Assembly (NCBI GenBank): GCA_031216915.1
Contig: CM062294.1
Coordinates: forward strand, 396,233,217-396,297,216
Direction of reading: 5' to 3'
Origin: Pictodentalium vernedei
Lineage: Eukaryota; Mollusca; Scaphopoda; Dentaliida; Dentaliidae
Length of the DNA stretch: 64,000 bases
The position numbers were made by a program, and so were the translations under genes. Each line of letters opens with the position of its first letter. Position 1 is the stretch's first letter. Under the pieces are notes generated by a model. That model saw only the letters and a list, made by a program, of their open reading frames with translations. It was not told the origin of the DNA and ran no database searches. Positions 1 to 11,438 of this stretch are shown in pieces.

Positions 1-239
1 CCAAAAAATATCGGACCAAACCCGCTGTCCATCCCAATCTGTATTATATGGTTATAAACTTATGTATAAAATTTTGTTTCCGTTCGTTCAGTCATACTGA
101 CCTTAACGTCCGAAAACCATTTTCAAATGATATTTACCAGATTAATGCTGATGTGCAGTAGAAGGCATTTCACTATATTTGGTAAATCTCCCCGGCAGCC
201 GGTGGTGTAAAATAATGTTCCAGAATATTTGGAATTCAA
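1..239. other. No feature recognised
   Basis: AT-rich sequence with no coherent reading frame, tandem repeat or terminal motif that I can recognise. Confidence 0.5.
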
Positions 240-945
240 ACATAAATACAGGGTAGATAGACCAGGTGAGGGAGTTAATAGAAAACTATTCAATGGAGAT
301 CTGACTTAGAAATGGGCACAACCCAGGGTAAGAAATTCATCAGAGAAAGAGTCATGGCGGATTGTAACATGAATTGGCAAGAAGTGGTCAAAGCAAAGAG
401 ATATTTTGGTGTCCCGAGTCTTAAAGAGAAACCAGGTTTCGAGGAGTACCTTCCTTGATATGGCACATGCGGGCGGGGGGGGGGGGGGGGGGGGGGCACT
501 GTTCAAAATGGAGCCTCGATCGCATGAGCTTTGGGGAAAAACTGGGGAAGACAATGAAAAAGAATGCCAAGTGTGTAATCTAGGCGCAGTGGAGACCCTG
601 GAACACTTTCAAAAAAGCTGAATCAGTCTGAATGTCCAAAACACCAGTTTAACAGAATAAGATTCGATGGGAGTATGTCGTATGACGGGGCAATGAAGAA
701 CATGTGGTTGGTAGGGGACAGTAAGGAGAGGATTACTATTCTTATCGGAGAGATTGGGAAGAATTGGGCAAGGGGTGTCATCAAGCAGTTCGTTTCAAAA
801 GTGTTGGGAGGAGAGGAGAGGCGTGGGAACAATGAGGCATTTGGGAGGATGGGATTAATCAAGATCTTCTCACAGAGAACAGCGGACGAATCAGCAATTT
901 TATTATTATTATGATTATTATTATTTTATTGATAAATAATAATTG
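240..945 (+). pseudogene. Decayed non-LTR retrotransposon (LINE) 3' end
   Basis: A short + frame (406-621) ends with a CxxC pair followed by ETLEHF. Cysteine pairs followed by an EHF/EHFLLEC-type motif are typical of the zinc-binding tail at the C-terminus of many LINE ORF2 proteins. The frame is broken by a run of about 22 G at 475-496 and by a stop right after the motif; related-looking sequence continues in other frames to about 870. A TTA-rich simple repeat (898-942) follows, as expected for a LINE 3' tail. No polymerase core is present, so this is a 5'-truncated remnant. Family assignment rests on a short motif and is uncertain. Confidence 0.42.
471..496. repeat. Poly-G tract
   Basis: GGGC followed by about 22 G. 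Long G or C runs recur in this window (near 1559, 3645, 6295, 33951, 34478, 36596, 38627, 52070). Confidence 0.9.
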
Positions 946-1269
946 GCCCGCTGTGGGTGTTATACTATTGTGGAAACATGGAAATTAACTGACACGATTT
1001 GAACTAATAGTAAGCAGTGAATTTCTTTTCTTTTGTTTTTTTTTCTTGGTGTGGTACATAATTATTTTTAGGCGTGGCGAGGGGGCGGTGGATTAATACA
1101 ATTTTGTTCCTCCTTCCTGCTTAACACGAGTACTATTCCTGAAATTTTGTTAAAAACAGGCCTGGATGGGGATGTCTATTGACACCTAGTCTTCGGTACC
1201 GACAGATAACTAGAGGTTGTCAAAACTTGGTCCGGAGATGCCACGTTTAGCCTTCAGCAAGCCGTTTTA

Positions 1270-2010
1270 CTACCTTTTCACCCTTAACTCTTGTTTGGTG
1301 TAAGGTGGCAAAATGGAGCTAGAGGCTCAGGTGCGCCAAAAAAACGCTCACCTGGGGTCAAGTTGTCAAAAAGTGGCAGCAAGTGATGGAGAGCAAGGAC
1401 AATTTTTGATTCGCTTTGACATAACCAAAGGAACTTTTTTGGCCATTTGTTTCTTCTAGTCCTGGGAAAGCTTCTCAAGCAAAAACAAAGCTCTGTTCTG
1501 TGAAGTATAAAAATATGTCCGTCTTTTTCCTTTTAACTTCCTTGGCTCTCTGTACCCACCCCCCCCCCCCCCCGCCAAAAAAACCCAACCCTTTTTCGGA
1601 CATAAATTACTACATGAGAAATTTGGAGTGCAGCCCAACTTGGGCATCTGCCTACAGGGAGCCCAAATTTTGGCCTACTGTGTTGTTTTGAAAAAAAACT
1701 TTAGTCTGCATCGCTAAAGTTCCATACCAGAAATCTAAGCATTATTGTGAGTGGTTTATGAGAAAGGCATTTTAGGCTTATGAGGCGTTAACACACCCAA
1801 AGGGTACAAAAATCTGAAAAGTAAAGTCCACCAAGATGCTTTTTACCAAACTAGTTCAGACTTGGCCAAACGTTCTGAAGAATACTTAGTTGATGGAGCA
1901 CAAGAAAGATAAGACTCGGCATTTTCCCACTGCCAACAGTATTAAAAGATGCCTGTGCCATATATGTATGAATTTGGCCCAGTGATGAGCTAACAAGTTC
2001 CCTTGTTTTT
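1270..2010 (+). mobile_element. Old, diverged fragment related to the A/C element family
   Basis: Shares, in the same order and on the same strand, phrases of the 3' half of families A and C: a pyrimidine-rich box before a 'tcctgggaaagcttctc' phrase, an 'aaaaacaaagctctgttctgtg' type phrase, and then 'cattttcccactgccaac' near 1920. A similar diverged copy lies at 43,540-44,340. Neither terminus is preserved. A poly-C run at about 1559-1573 interrupts it. Called by pattern similarity only. Confidence 0.45.
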
Positions 2011-2405
2011 GTCGTCATGTCTCGTCCACAGTGGCAAGATGACAAAGCAATAAGCTGGTGTTTTTATTTTCTTTCAATCTTTGTCTTATCTGTATGGTAA
2101 CATTTTTGAGTGTGAAAATAACGGACGACGAAAAAACGAGCAATCGGCGACAGATTTTTCAGCCCGTGGAACGCTCACGAAAACTAGGAAATATCAACCA
2201 GGCTGAACCAGCCAGTTTCTCTGAGAGGCATCACACTTAAATGGAACACGGATATGGAATGGGGAACATTAGGATATTTTATAAACCCAGAGGCAAACTA
2301 TTCATAAACACTTTTGGCTTTCATTTCAGAAAACCAGAAACAACTTTGTTTTATTTTGGGGTAGCAGAATCTATATAGAGAGTAATCGCTTGACAGGACT
2401 GGTTT
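2011..2405. other. No feature recognised
   Basis: No gene, array or terminal motif seen. Short + frames here have no recognisable domain. Confidence 0.4.
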
Positions 2406-2410
2406 CCTGA

Positions 2411-2546
2411 AATAATTCATGAGAGGTGAGGGACGTTGTACAAACACGAGTGCGTGAATGCGCACGAGTGTTTTACAATATAGTCCCCTCGCCTCTCATG
2501 AATTTTTTTCACGTGACCAGTGAAATAATTCATAAGAGGCGAGGGG
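2411..2546. repeat. Fold-back repeat with a third direct arm
   Basis: An arm at 2416-2433 (TTCATGAGAGGTGAGGGA) is the approximate reverse complement of 2483-2502, with about 50 bp between them. A third copy of the left arm, GAAATAATTCATAAGAGG-like, starts at 2522. This looks like a small MITE-type fold-back with part duplicated. No target duplication was identified. Confidence 0.6.
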
Positions 2547-2987
2547 TTCTGAGGGTAGATCACGACTCGTCTTCGTCTCTGCCCTTAGAACCCTGAGTTC
2601 GACTCAGGATACATGTTTTGTACATCCACGTTATGGTAATAATCTCTATTTCTCACGCAAAAACATGTATCCAGTCGCTCCAAATTCTTTGTCATTCAGC
2701 ACTGTCAACTCGAAGGGCCACACACAAAGACAGATTTTGCATTCTTCAGCGATGTTCCGCAAAAAGAAAGCAGTCTAGAAACTGATGGATATAACACTCG
2801 CATATCTCCCACGAGTGTGGGATGTTCCTTGAATGTTTTGAACAATTGAAACAATTGTCACTGCTATGAAAAAGGCACAACAGCTGATGTTGAACATAGC
2901 TTTACACTGTTCACAGCTGATCGACAGCTATACAAAATCACCCTGCATATGTATATAGGCTCAGATGCAACCTCTGGTATGTGCCCG
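2547..2987. other. Unassigned sequence with a small hairpin
   Basis: AGGGTTCTGAGGG near 2544-2556 can pair with CCCTTAGAACCCT near 2582-2594. Otherwise no feature is seen. Confidence 0.4.
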
Positions 2988-3490
2988 GAATGTGGGACAC
3001 ACTAAAAAGTGTAGTCCGTGTCAGAAACAAAGTGTAGTCGGGAATTAAATTATCATTTTCTCATTTATTTCTTGGTTGTTTTGTATGAAATTTGGAAAGT
3101 GTACTCAGGGGACGATACGAAATATATGTGCCAAATGAGAAGTTTGTACGATGTTATTTTACGATGTTAGAAGACATTTTCTCTTTCAAACACACTAAAA
3201 AGTGTAGCTCACTGGGCGCCGTGTTTGCTTAATTGGCTTACGCTGTGTTGACACAGTGGGGAGGTCTGATTTTCCTGGTTCTTTTTATGATTATGAGGAG
3301 ATTAGTGGGGTGTAGATTTGATTGATAGATTTTCGTTCATTACTTATCAAATAGTAATCCGTGGAAAAACAATAGTCTTTTTCCAGAGGGAAAAGCCCAA
3401 TTAATCGTTGTTTCTTTCATCTACACCCAACTAATCTCCTCATAATCATAAAAAGAACCAGGATAATCAGCCCGCCTCGCAAGAGCTTGC

Positions 3491-4380
3491 GGCAGACTAT
3501 ACTTGCCAATGATAGCTCCAACACTTATCCAGTGGCAGACTATATTTGCCCGAAGAAACACACTAAACACAAAAGATAATCAACAACTAAAACATCCGAC
3601 AGAACAGCCACACAGCCAAGCCACGCGACACGAGAACAAAAAACGGGGGGGGGGGGGGGGGGGGGACTCTAATCATTCTATACTTTTTAATTTCAGCCAC
3701 GGCAGAGACATAGAACCTAGCACCACAAACGCACCAGACCAGACACCGCTGTAAGAAAGACTCCCCGACAGCCAACAAAGCAACGTCACCACAGCCAGAA
3801 CAACAACAACAACAACAGAAGAGCTTGAGGCAGACTATATTTGCCAGTGATAGCTCCAACACTCGTTTAAGTGACAGACTATACTTGCCTGAAAATCACA
3901 CTCAACGAAAATACATCCAGAAAAGACCTTACAAATGCACACACTTCTTCACTGTACTCTACCTTTTGCCGCTTTTAGTCTAAGTTTTTTTTTACTATCT
4001 TTCAGACTCTACCTTTTCCCCCAATAACCGCTATGGCAACGCAATAACCGTTATGGCTTCAGCACATCCCTCACTCCATCCTAGGAGGTGGGCATCCACC
4101 CCCAGGGAGGCGAGCGTTGGTCCTGCGCCCCGACTTCTTGGCCCCCTTTTTGTAAAGCGCTCCTCTGGCGCACAGCATGTCCCGACCCAATGATAATAGC
4201 AGGCCTGTTACCTGAACCAGGAATGTTCAGGTTGAGTGGCACCTTGTTAAGGTCCGTTTTGTTTCTTTCAATTGTCAATCGCCGAAACCATACACGCCAG
4301 CTAAGAGCCCAAGGCAGACTATACTTGCCGATGAAGGCCTATCTTCATCACAAGATCACAAGCGGCAGACTATATTTGCC
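3491..4380. repeat. Three paired copies of a 17-bp motif inside the transposon
   Basis: The motif GGCAGACTATAYTTGCC occurs at 3491-3507, 3534-3550, 3829-3845, 3873-3889 (first base pair altered), 4313-4329 and 4364-4380. They form three pairs with start-to-start spacings of 43, 44 and 51 bp. Each motif has GGCA at one end and TGCC at the other. Sequence between the members of pairs one and two is also similar (GATAGCTCCAACAC). Regular paired sites inside a transposon could be protein-binding sites; this is inference. Confidence 0.7.
3645..3665. repeat. Poly-G tract
   Basis: About 21 consecutive G inside the transposon at 2993-4835. Confidence 0.9.
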
Positions 4381-4841
4381 TGAAGAATAACAACCAGAAA
4401 CATCGACTCCAATCCTCTTCCTCCTTTACACCGACTAGACATGATGCTGTTGACGCTGTCTCAAAATTAACGAATTTATAACATACCGTAATCGAGGGTC
4501 GAAATGGGGTTTCCCCATAACGTCCCAGTGCGCCTTCGGTGCGCTAAAACCATTCTTTTAGCTTAGCCCGCCTTGCTGTGTCAACACAGCGTAACCCAGT
4601 TGATCAGCCACACGGCGCCGAGTCCGCTACACTTTTTAGTGTGTTTGAAAGAGAAAATGTCTTCTGACTTCGTAGAAACTTCTATCTTGGCATATATATT
4701 TCGTATCGTCTCCTGAGTATACTTTCCAAATTTCATAGAAAACAACCAACAAATAAATGAGAAAATGATACTTTACTTTCCGACTACACTTTTTCTCCGA
4801 TACGGACACGGACTACACTTTTTAGTGTGTCCCCAGAATGT

Positions 4842-5650
4842 TGTATTAGCCGCAGTCAACTTACTTACTTACCGTTACATATCGTTATTTATGGACGCTG
4901 GCATATTCTGCCACTATATCCATCTCCGTTGGTGTCTTGTATTTGGTGGTGTCAGTATTGGTCCTAGTTGTTGATGTGTATGTTTTACTTGGGTACCCGC
5001 CGGTCCTTAGTTCTGCAGTGTAGTCATATCTCACTTCTTGTTTGTTCCATTCTTTGTCTTATCGATGTTCAAATATGTGTATGTTGGATGAGTTTGACAA
5101 CTTCTTCTGATAGGTTGTTCCATGTCTTTACTACTGTTTGACCAAACGAGTTTTTCCTGGTGTCTGTTCTTGTATTCTCTTTGTACAGCTTGTACAGATG
5201 TCCTCGTGTCGTACCACCTGTATTTGGTTTCAGTATATCCGAAACTTCCTTGTCACAGTGTTACAATATTGACACTGGCTTCTGGACATAACACATTTAT
5301 TTGATGTGTTGTGAGTATTTCCAAAAAGTAATTTGATGTTGATTATGTGATAAATTTATAATATGTATTGGGAGTTTGGGGTCACTTTTGGCATCTATGG
5401 TTATATCACCACCACAACACAAGTTATGTACTGAGGTGCATAGGAAGTCGATTTTTATAGTTATGTGCATATAAAGTCAATTTGATCTTTTATACAGTTG
5501 ATACCGTTCGATTTTACCAGTACACAGAAGCTGTTTACCGCAGTAAGCAAGCAATGTTCCACTTCCTTGGCTCTCCATGAGAGACAGAGATGGGCAATAT
5601 ATATATATATATAAAAAACCGAACCGATACTGATATCATGGGGATACCGA
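4842..5650. other. Unassigned intergenic sequence with a short TA repeat
   Basis: No coding or array signal. A (TA)n run lies at about 5598-5612. Confidence 0.4.
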
Positions 5651-5651
5651 A

Positions 5652-8023
5652 ACAAGAGGCCCCAAGGGCCTTAATCGCTCATCTGATAAAATTGTTTTGA
5701 AGAATCATGTAAGGTCACATTCAGCATCTGCATGTTAATACAACTAATTTAATTTCATCAGAGGAGTGTTGGGGTTGGGGCTTTGGGTGAATTGCCTTTT
5801 TGAGGGATGGGGGTGCATAACATCATTCAAACTCCTTCAAAACTCTTGAAGCAAAAAGAAAAAAATCACTCAGTCGACCTGGTGGATCTCAAGAAGGAGA
5901 TTTTTAAAGGAATTCCCCAAGTTGCACTAAGTTAAAATTCAGGTTGACATAGGATGCCCAAATGTGAACCCAGCGACATGAACAAACTGGAACTGACCCC
6001 ACTAAGGATACCGCAAATCAAATATCAAAAGATTCTGACTGGGAAATCTGAAAAATGTTTTTAAAGAATATTCCTCATATTCACTAACTTAAAATTTGGG
6101 CTCCCACAAGGAGCTCATATATGACCTGGAAGACTAGATTTAATTAAAATTGAATGTGAACCTCCTTAGGGTACTGCATATCATATCAAAAGATTTTAAA
6201 AGCCTTTTTTCTCATATTACACAAAGTTCAAATTCAGGCACCCACATGGAGCCCAAATATCACTCCAGGGACTTGATTTGACCAAACTCCAAGACCCCCC
6301 CCCCCCCCCTCTCCCTAAAGATGCAGTACACCAAATCCCAAGAGATTCTGACTGGTAGACCAGGAGAAAGAGATTTTAAAATAAATTTCCTCATATTACA
6401 CCAAGTTAAAATTCAGGTTCCCATAGGAACAAATATGAATCTGAACCCCATAAGGCTGCTGCATATCAATATTAAAAGATTCTGATTGGTTGATCTGAAG
6501 AAGAAGATTTTTAAACAAACTTGAATCTTACCCTTCTAAGGATGCTCTATATCAATCATCAAAAGATTCTGACACACAGATCCAAAGAAGAAGATTATTA
6601 AAAAAAATTTCCATATTGGACTAAGTTAAAATTTGGGTTCCCATAGTCAGCCGATATGAATGCCAGGACTTGATTTGAACAAACTTGAATCTGAACCTGC
6701 TAAAGATGCTGCATATCAAATGATTCTGACTGGTAGATCTAATGAAGAAGATTTTTAAAATAATATTCCTCATGTTGCACTATGTTAAAGTTCCCCCAAA
6801 GAGCCCAAATATGACCCCCAAAGACTTGATTTGAACAAACATGAATCTGACATTCATAAGGATGCTTTATACCAATCATCAGAAGATTCTGACACATAGA
6901 TCCAAAGAAGATTTTTTTAAAAAAATGTCATATTAGACCGAGTTAAAATTTGGGTTCCCATATGGAGCCCAAATATAAATCCAGGGGCATTTAACAAACT
7001 TGAATCTCCTCCACTTAGGATGCTGCATATCCAATATCAAACGATTCTGACTGATGGATCAGAAGAAGATTTTTTAAAAATATTCCTCGTATTACACTAA
7101 GGTAAAATTTGGGCTCCAATAGAGAGCTCAAATTTGAATCGGGGAACCGATTTGAACAAACTTGAAACTGACCCCCCAAGAGATGTTGTATACCAAATAT
7201 GAAATGATTCTGACTGGTAGATCTGAAGAAGAAGATTTTTAAAGAACATTCCTCATATTGCACTAAGGTAAAATTTGGGCTCCAATAGAGAGCTCAAATT
7301 TGAACTCAGGGACCCGATTTGAACAAACTTGAATATGACACCACTAAAGATGTTGTATACCCAATATGAAAGGATTCCGACTGGTGGATCTGAAGAAGAA
7401 GATATTTAAAGAAATTTCCTCATATTGCACTACGATATAATTTGAAGTCCAAAAGAGATTCCCAAATAATAACTCAGGGACCTGGTTTGAACAAACTTGA
7501 ATCTGACCCCCACCCCTAGAGATGTTGTATACCAAATATCAAAATATCTCAACTGGTGGATCTGAAGAAGATTTTTAAAGAATATTCCACATATTGCTTA
7601 AGTTAAAATTTAGGCAAAATATAGAAATATAGAGAGCCCAAATTTTAACCCAGGGACTCGATTTGAACAAATGTGAAGGCTGACCCTCCTAGAGAAGTTG
7701 TATGCCAAATGTGAAAAGATTCTGACTAGTGGATCTGAAGAAGACTTTTTTTAATTTTGGAAATAAATTTATGGGCGCTATCAGTTATGCCCGTTGTGGT
7801 GCCCCCCACCCACCCCCCCCCCCCCACCCCCCAGGCATGACAACTTTATTTGAACAAACTTGAATTGGCATATGATAGGAAACATGCACACCAGATTTGG
7901 TTCAATTTGTTCAAGTAGTTTGTGAGAAGCTGATAATGTAAAGTTAACGCCAGAGACGACTGTCGGCAGACAGAAAGTGATTCGTAAAGCTTCCATTGAG
8001 CTTAGTTCAGGTGAGCTAAAAAT
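5652..8023 (+). mobile_element. Family A element, copy A-1, near full length
   Basis: Starts ACAAGAGGCCCCAAGGGCC (5' hairpin), followed by the left subterminal repeat GCTCATCTGA. It ends with TCAGGTGAGCTAAAAA, whose first ten bases are the reverse complement of the left repeat with one G-T type mismatch. The interior holds diverged tandem units of about 130-180 bp. Many carry an inverted GGGCTC...GAGCCC, a GATTTGAACAAACTTGAATC phrase, a CCAAATATCAAAAGATTCTG phrase and a GAAGAAGATTTTTAAAG phrase. C-runs at 6295-6309 and about 7801-7832 are expansions. No protein is encoded. The architecture resembles Helentron-associated HINE/pearl elements of bivalves (known for that group; assignment here is inference). 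Confidence 0.75.
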
Positions 8024-8821
8024 GAACCGAACCAATCACTGAATATTGAAACAGTCGGCATTTTTCAAATTTTCCTATATTCACCATTTACTCCCTGTTG
8101 AGGCTTGATAACAACTAAAAGGATCATTTTCGTGAAAGAAGTGACTGATTTTTCTTTTCAGTTTTGTTAACCCTCAATGGATGGGGCAACTGTCCTGAAT
8201 TTCCCACTAGACTACAACCTGTACATGTCCAATTGCTTAGCAGTGATTTCTTGTCAAGTCTTGTCTGCCTGTTAAGGCAGCCATGACCTGACCAGAATCT
8301 CTGCCCAGGCATTTTGTCTATTGTCGGCAATCACAGGAAAAAAGTTCACTGAAATTTCTTTATTGCATACAATATGTAATAATATGTACTAATATAAAGA
8401 TAAAATATGTAAATATATTTCATATTCTTCTCATCTCAAAACATTTGGAACACAAGGGTTTTAATAACAAAGTATATTTATAAATATATTTAAACTACAA
8501 ACCTTTAGCTGTAATATCAGCTGAATTCCTCCACCATTACACTGAGAAATGTCACTACTGAGAGTTGATATTTATTATTTACTTAATGTTTGTTTTGAAT
8601 CTATTTTCCAGTTTACAGGGTAGGCAGCAAACCATTCATTCAAACCCTTGAAGGATTTTAAGTGATTTTATGCAAAATAAATTGTCGCAGACCCTGTGTG
8701 CCCCAATATCCACCCCACCTAGTATCTTCCCATAAGGGAAAGTTATGTTCTGCCTCCCCACACTCTATATCTTCCCCTCTCTAAAACCTCTCCCAAAATG
8801 CGAGGCCCCAAAGGATCTCAG
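8024..8821. other. Unassigned sequence with a possible fold-back
   Basis: Mostly AT-rich with no coding signal. Around 8250-8290, AAGTCTTGTCTGCCTGTTAA followed by GGCAGCCATGACCTG resembles the fold-back at 16,035-16,094 and may be a degraded copy of it. Confidence 0.35.
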
Positions 8822-9060
8822 GCACCCCCACTGAGAAAATTTTTTAAACGAGGATCTATTCAAGATGATTTCACATACTGAACTAAGTTAAAGTTTGGGC
8901 TCCAATAAAAGAGCCCAATTATTAACCCTGGAACTTGATTTGATCAAACCTGAATATGATGCCCCCCAAGTATGTTGTATACCAAATATTAAAAGATTCT
9001 AACTGCTAGATTTGGTGAAGAAGATTTTAAAATATAATTCCCCATATATTGGGCTATGAC
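8822..9060 (+). mobile_element. Family A fragment
   Basis: One and a half diverged A-type tandem units, including GGGCTCC...GAGCCC, a TTGATTTGATCAAACCTGAA phrase and GAAGAAGATTTTAAAA. No termini are present. Confidence 0.6.
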
Positions 9061-9120
9061 AAAGTAAGAATATGGGAAAGGGGAGAAGAACAGTTTGTTC
9101 AACACAAGGATGCAATTTGA

Positions 9121-9275
9121 ACAAGAGGCCCCAGGGGGCCTGAGGGCGCTCACCTGACATGGTAGTCTAAATATCAAACCACGGACTTGACTTGAATAAG
9201 CTGCATACGCCTCTCCTAAGAAAAGCATATACCAACTGGATGAAGTGATTGTGCCCACACAATACACAGGATTTT
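9121..9275 (+). mobile_element. Family A 5'-end fragment
   Basis: Begins ACAAGAGGCCCCAGGGGGCC with GCTCACCTGACATGGTAG, matching the first ~45 bp of copy A-4, and continues as A-type sequence for roughly 100 bp before it becomes unrecognisable. No matching 3' end precedes the B element that starts at 9405. Confidence 0.65.
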
Positions 9276-9404
9276 CCTTCTATTTTCAGTTCCTGCGCTT
9301 TTACATCTCAAAATTGAGATAAACGCATAAAAAACAGATTATTTTCCCCAAACAAGATATTTTCAGCCTAAATTTTTTTTTCTTCTCAAAACGCATAAAA
9401 AACC

Positions 9405-9840
9405 AAATGAAAGTGTCAATGACACTGTAGCTCAACTTGTCAAGACAAACACATGTACATGTATAGTATGTGACACAGCAATGACAAACATCTAGGTAAT
9501 GACTGAAAACAAAGGTACATATAAAGTATTGTAACGGTCTGTACATAAATACTGACCGTTGCCTGTAACAAATGTATAGGTAAAGTATTGTAAAGATGGG
9601 TGACAGTCAGATGCTAAACTATAAATGAAAGTGTCAATGACACTGTACAGCTCAACTTGTCAAGACATGTACATGTATAGTATGTGACACAGCAATGACA
9701 AACATCTAGGTAATGACCTGATAACAAAGGTACATATAAAGTATTGTAACTGCCTGTACATAAATACTGACCGTAGCCTGTAACAAATGTATAGGTAAAG
9801 TATTGTAAAGGTGGGTGACAGTCAGATGCTAAACTAGAAA
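9405..9840 (+). repeat. Tandem duplication of the family B head
   Basis: The 218-bp B head, from AAATGAAAGTGTC to CAGATGCTAAACT, occurs twice in direct order at 9405 and 9623 with few differences. Other B copies in the window have a single head. Confidence 0.85.
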
Positions 9841-11435
9841 AGAAATCTTTGAGTCCCAGAGTGGGTCTGACTGAACCCCAAAATATTTGTTCTCATAGCA
9901 CAGTGATAACAAAGGCACCCCAAAACACACTCATTCCTGTCCCAAGGTGAAAACAAAGGTACCCAAGAAGTTTCATGAAGATCAGTTCATAAATACGAGC
10001 TGTATAGAAGTTGTGACAAAAAACTGATTGGACCTAATTTCGGTACAAAATGACCACTGGCAGCCATCTTGAATTTTGGACCGCACTCAGAAACACTCGT
10101 TCTCGTCCCAAGGTGATAACAAAGGTACCCAAGAAGTTTCGTGAAGATCGGTTGATAAATACAGCCTCTAATCCAAGCCGTATTGACATGTGCACTTACA
10201 ATGTATAAGTAGCACTAAATAAATCAAAATTCATCTAATTTGCATAATTTCTGCACGAGAAAAAAACCTGTACTGTATGTGATGTATTCCATTTTACTAA
10301 ACATTCATACAAAAAATTATTCAAATCAGAACTTTCATACAAAAGTTCTGTACAAAAGACTGATTGCACTAATTTTGGTACAAAATGGCTGCTGGTGGCC
10401 ATCTTGAATTTCGGACCACACCCCAAAACACCCGTTCTCATCCCACGGTGATAACAAAGGTATCCAAGACGTTTCGTAAAGATCGGTTCATAAATACGGC
10501 CTCTAGCCTGAGCCGTATAGAAGTTGTGTACAAAAAACTGATTAAACCTAATTTCGGTACAAAATGGCCACTGGCAGCCATCTTGAATTTCGGACCGCAC
10601 TCAGAAACACTCGTTCTCATCCCAAGGTGATAACAAAGGTACTCAAGACATTTCATGAAGATCACTTCATAAATACAAACTCTAGCCCAAGCCGTATTGA
10701 CATGTGTACTTACTGTGTGCAAGTCGCACTGAAAAAATCAAAGTTCATCTAATTTGCATAATTTCTGCACAAGAAAAAAACCTGTATTATATGTGATGTA
10801 TCCCATGGTACTAAACATTCACACAAAAAATTATTCAAATCAGCGCTTTCATATAGAAGTTCTGTGCAAAAATCTGATTGCACCTAATTTTGTACAAAAT
10901 GGCTGTCATCGGCCATCTTGAATTTCGGACCGCACCCCAAAACACTCGTTCTCATCCCTCGGTGATACCAAAGGTACCCAAGAACTTTCGAAAAGATCGG
11001 TTTATAAATACGGCCTCTAGCCCGAGCCGTATTGGAATTTGCACTTTCAGTGCTGAAAGTAACACTAAATACATCAAAGTTAGTCTAATTTGCATCATTT
11101 ACGTTCGAGAAAAAAAAAACGTATTATATGTGATGTAGCCCATGGTACTAAACATTCATACAAAAAATTATTCAAATCAGCGCTTTCATATGGAAGTTCT
11201 GCGCAAAAATCTGATTTCACCTAAGTCTGTACAAAATGGCTGCCAGCCAACTTGTATTTCGGATCGGACCCAAAAACACTCGTTCTCATCCCACGGTCAT
11301 AGCAAAGGTACCCAAGAAGTTTCGTAAAGATCGGTTCATAAATACGGCCTCTAGCCGAGCCGTATTGAATTCGGACGACGGACGACTGGCCATGGCATAA
11401 GCTCAAATTTGGCTTTGCCAAAGTTGAGCTAAAAA
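9405..11435 (+). mobile_element. Family B element, copy B-1
   Basis: Begins AAATGAAAGTGTCAATGACA; AGTGTCA and TGACACT form a 5' hairpin with a 1-nt loop. The left subterminal repeat TAGCTCAACTT pairs with AAGTTGAGCTA at the 3' end. The 3' end has a perfect local hairpin (TTTGGC, TTT loop, GCCAAA) overlapping the right repeat, and finishes GAGCTAAAAAT. The interior consists of modules of ~178 and ~335 bp starting near 10,023, 10,363, 10,540, 10,874 and 11,213; each begins TGATT...TACAAAATGGC and contains GCCATCTTGAAT (once CCAACTTGTATT). The first ~218 bp are tandemly duplicated (9405 and 9623). It abuts the A-4 element three bases downstream. Non-coding. Confidence 0.78.
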
Positions 11436-11438
11436 TAA

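Larger units (their letters stand above)
2993..4835. mobile_element. Non-autonomous DNA transposon with ~275-bp terminal inverted repeats
   Basis: Left arm about 2993-3266 and right arm about 4561-4835 are reverse complements over most of their length, diverged by scattered substitutions and small indels. Tips read TGGGACACACTAAAAAGTG on the left and its counterpart on the right; the tip itself contains an inverted CACACT/AGTGTG pair. The motif GAATG (or GAATGT) occurs immediately outside both ends (2988-2992 and 4836-4840), a plausible 5-6 bp target duplication. A second, inner inverted repeat of about 50 bp (about 3270-3320 versus 3418-3468) lies beside the left arm. No transposase frame is present, so it is non-autonomous. 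I do not assign a superfamily. Confidence 0.75.

Noticed and set aside
3587-3862. Cysteine-run - frame
   Set aside because: The Cys and Pro runs are translations of a CAA repeat and the poly-G tract inside the transposon at 2993-4835.
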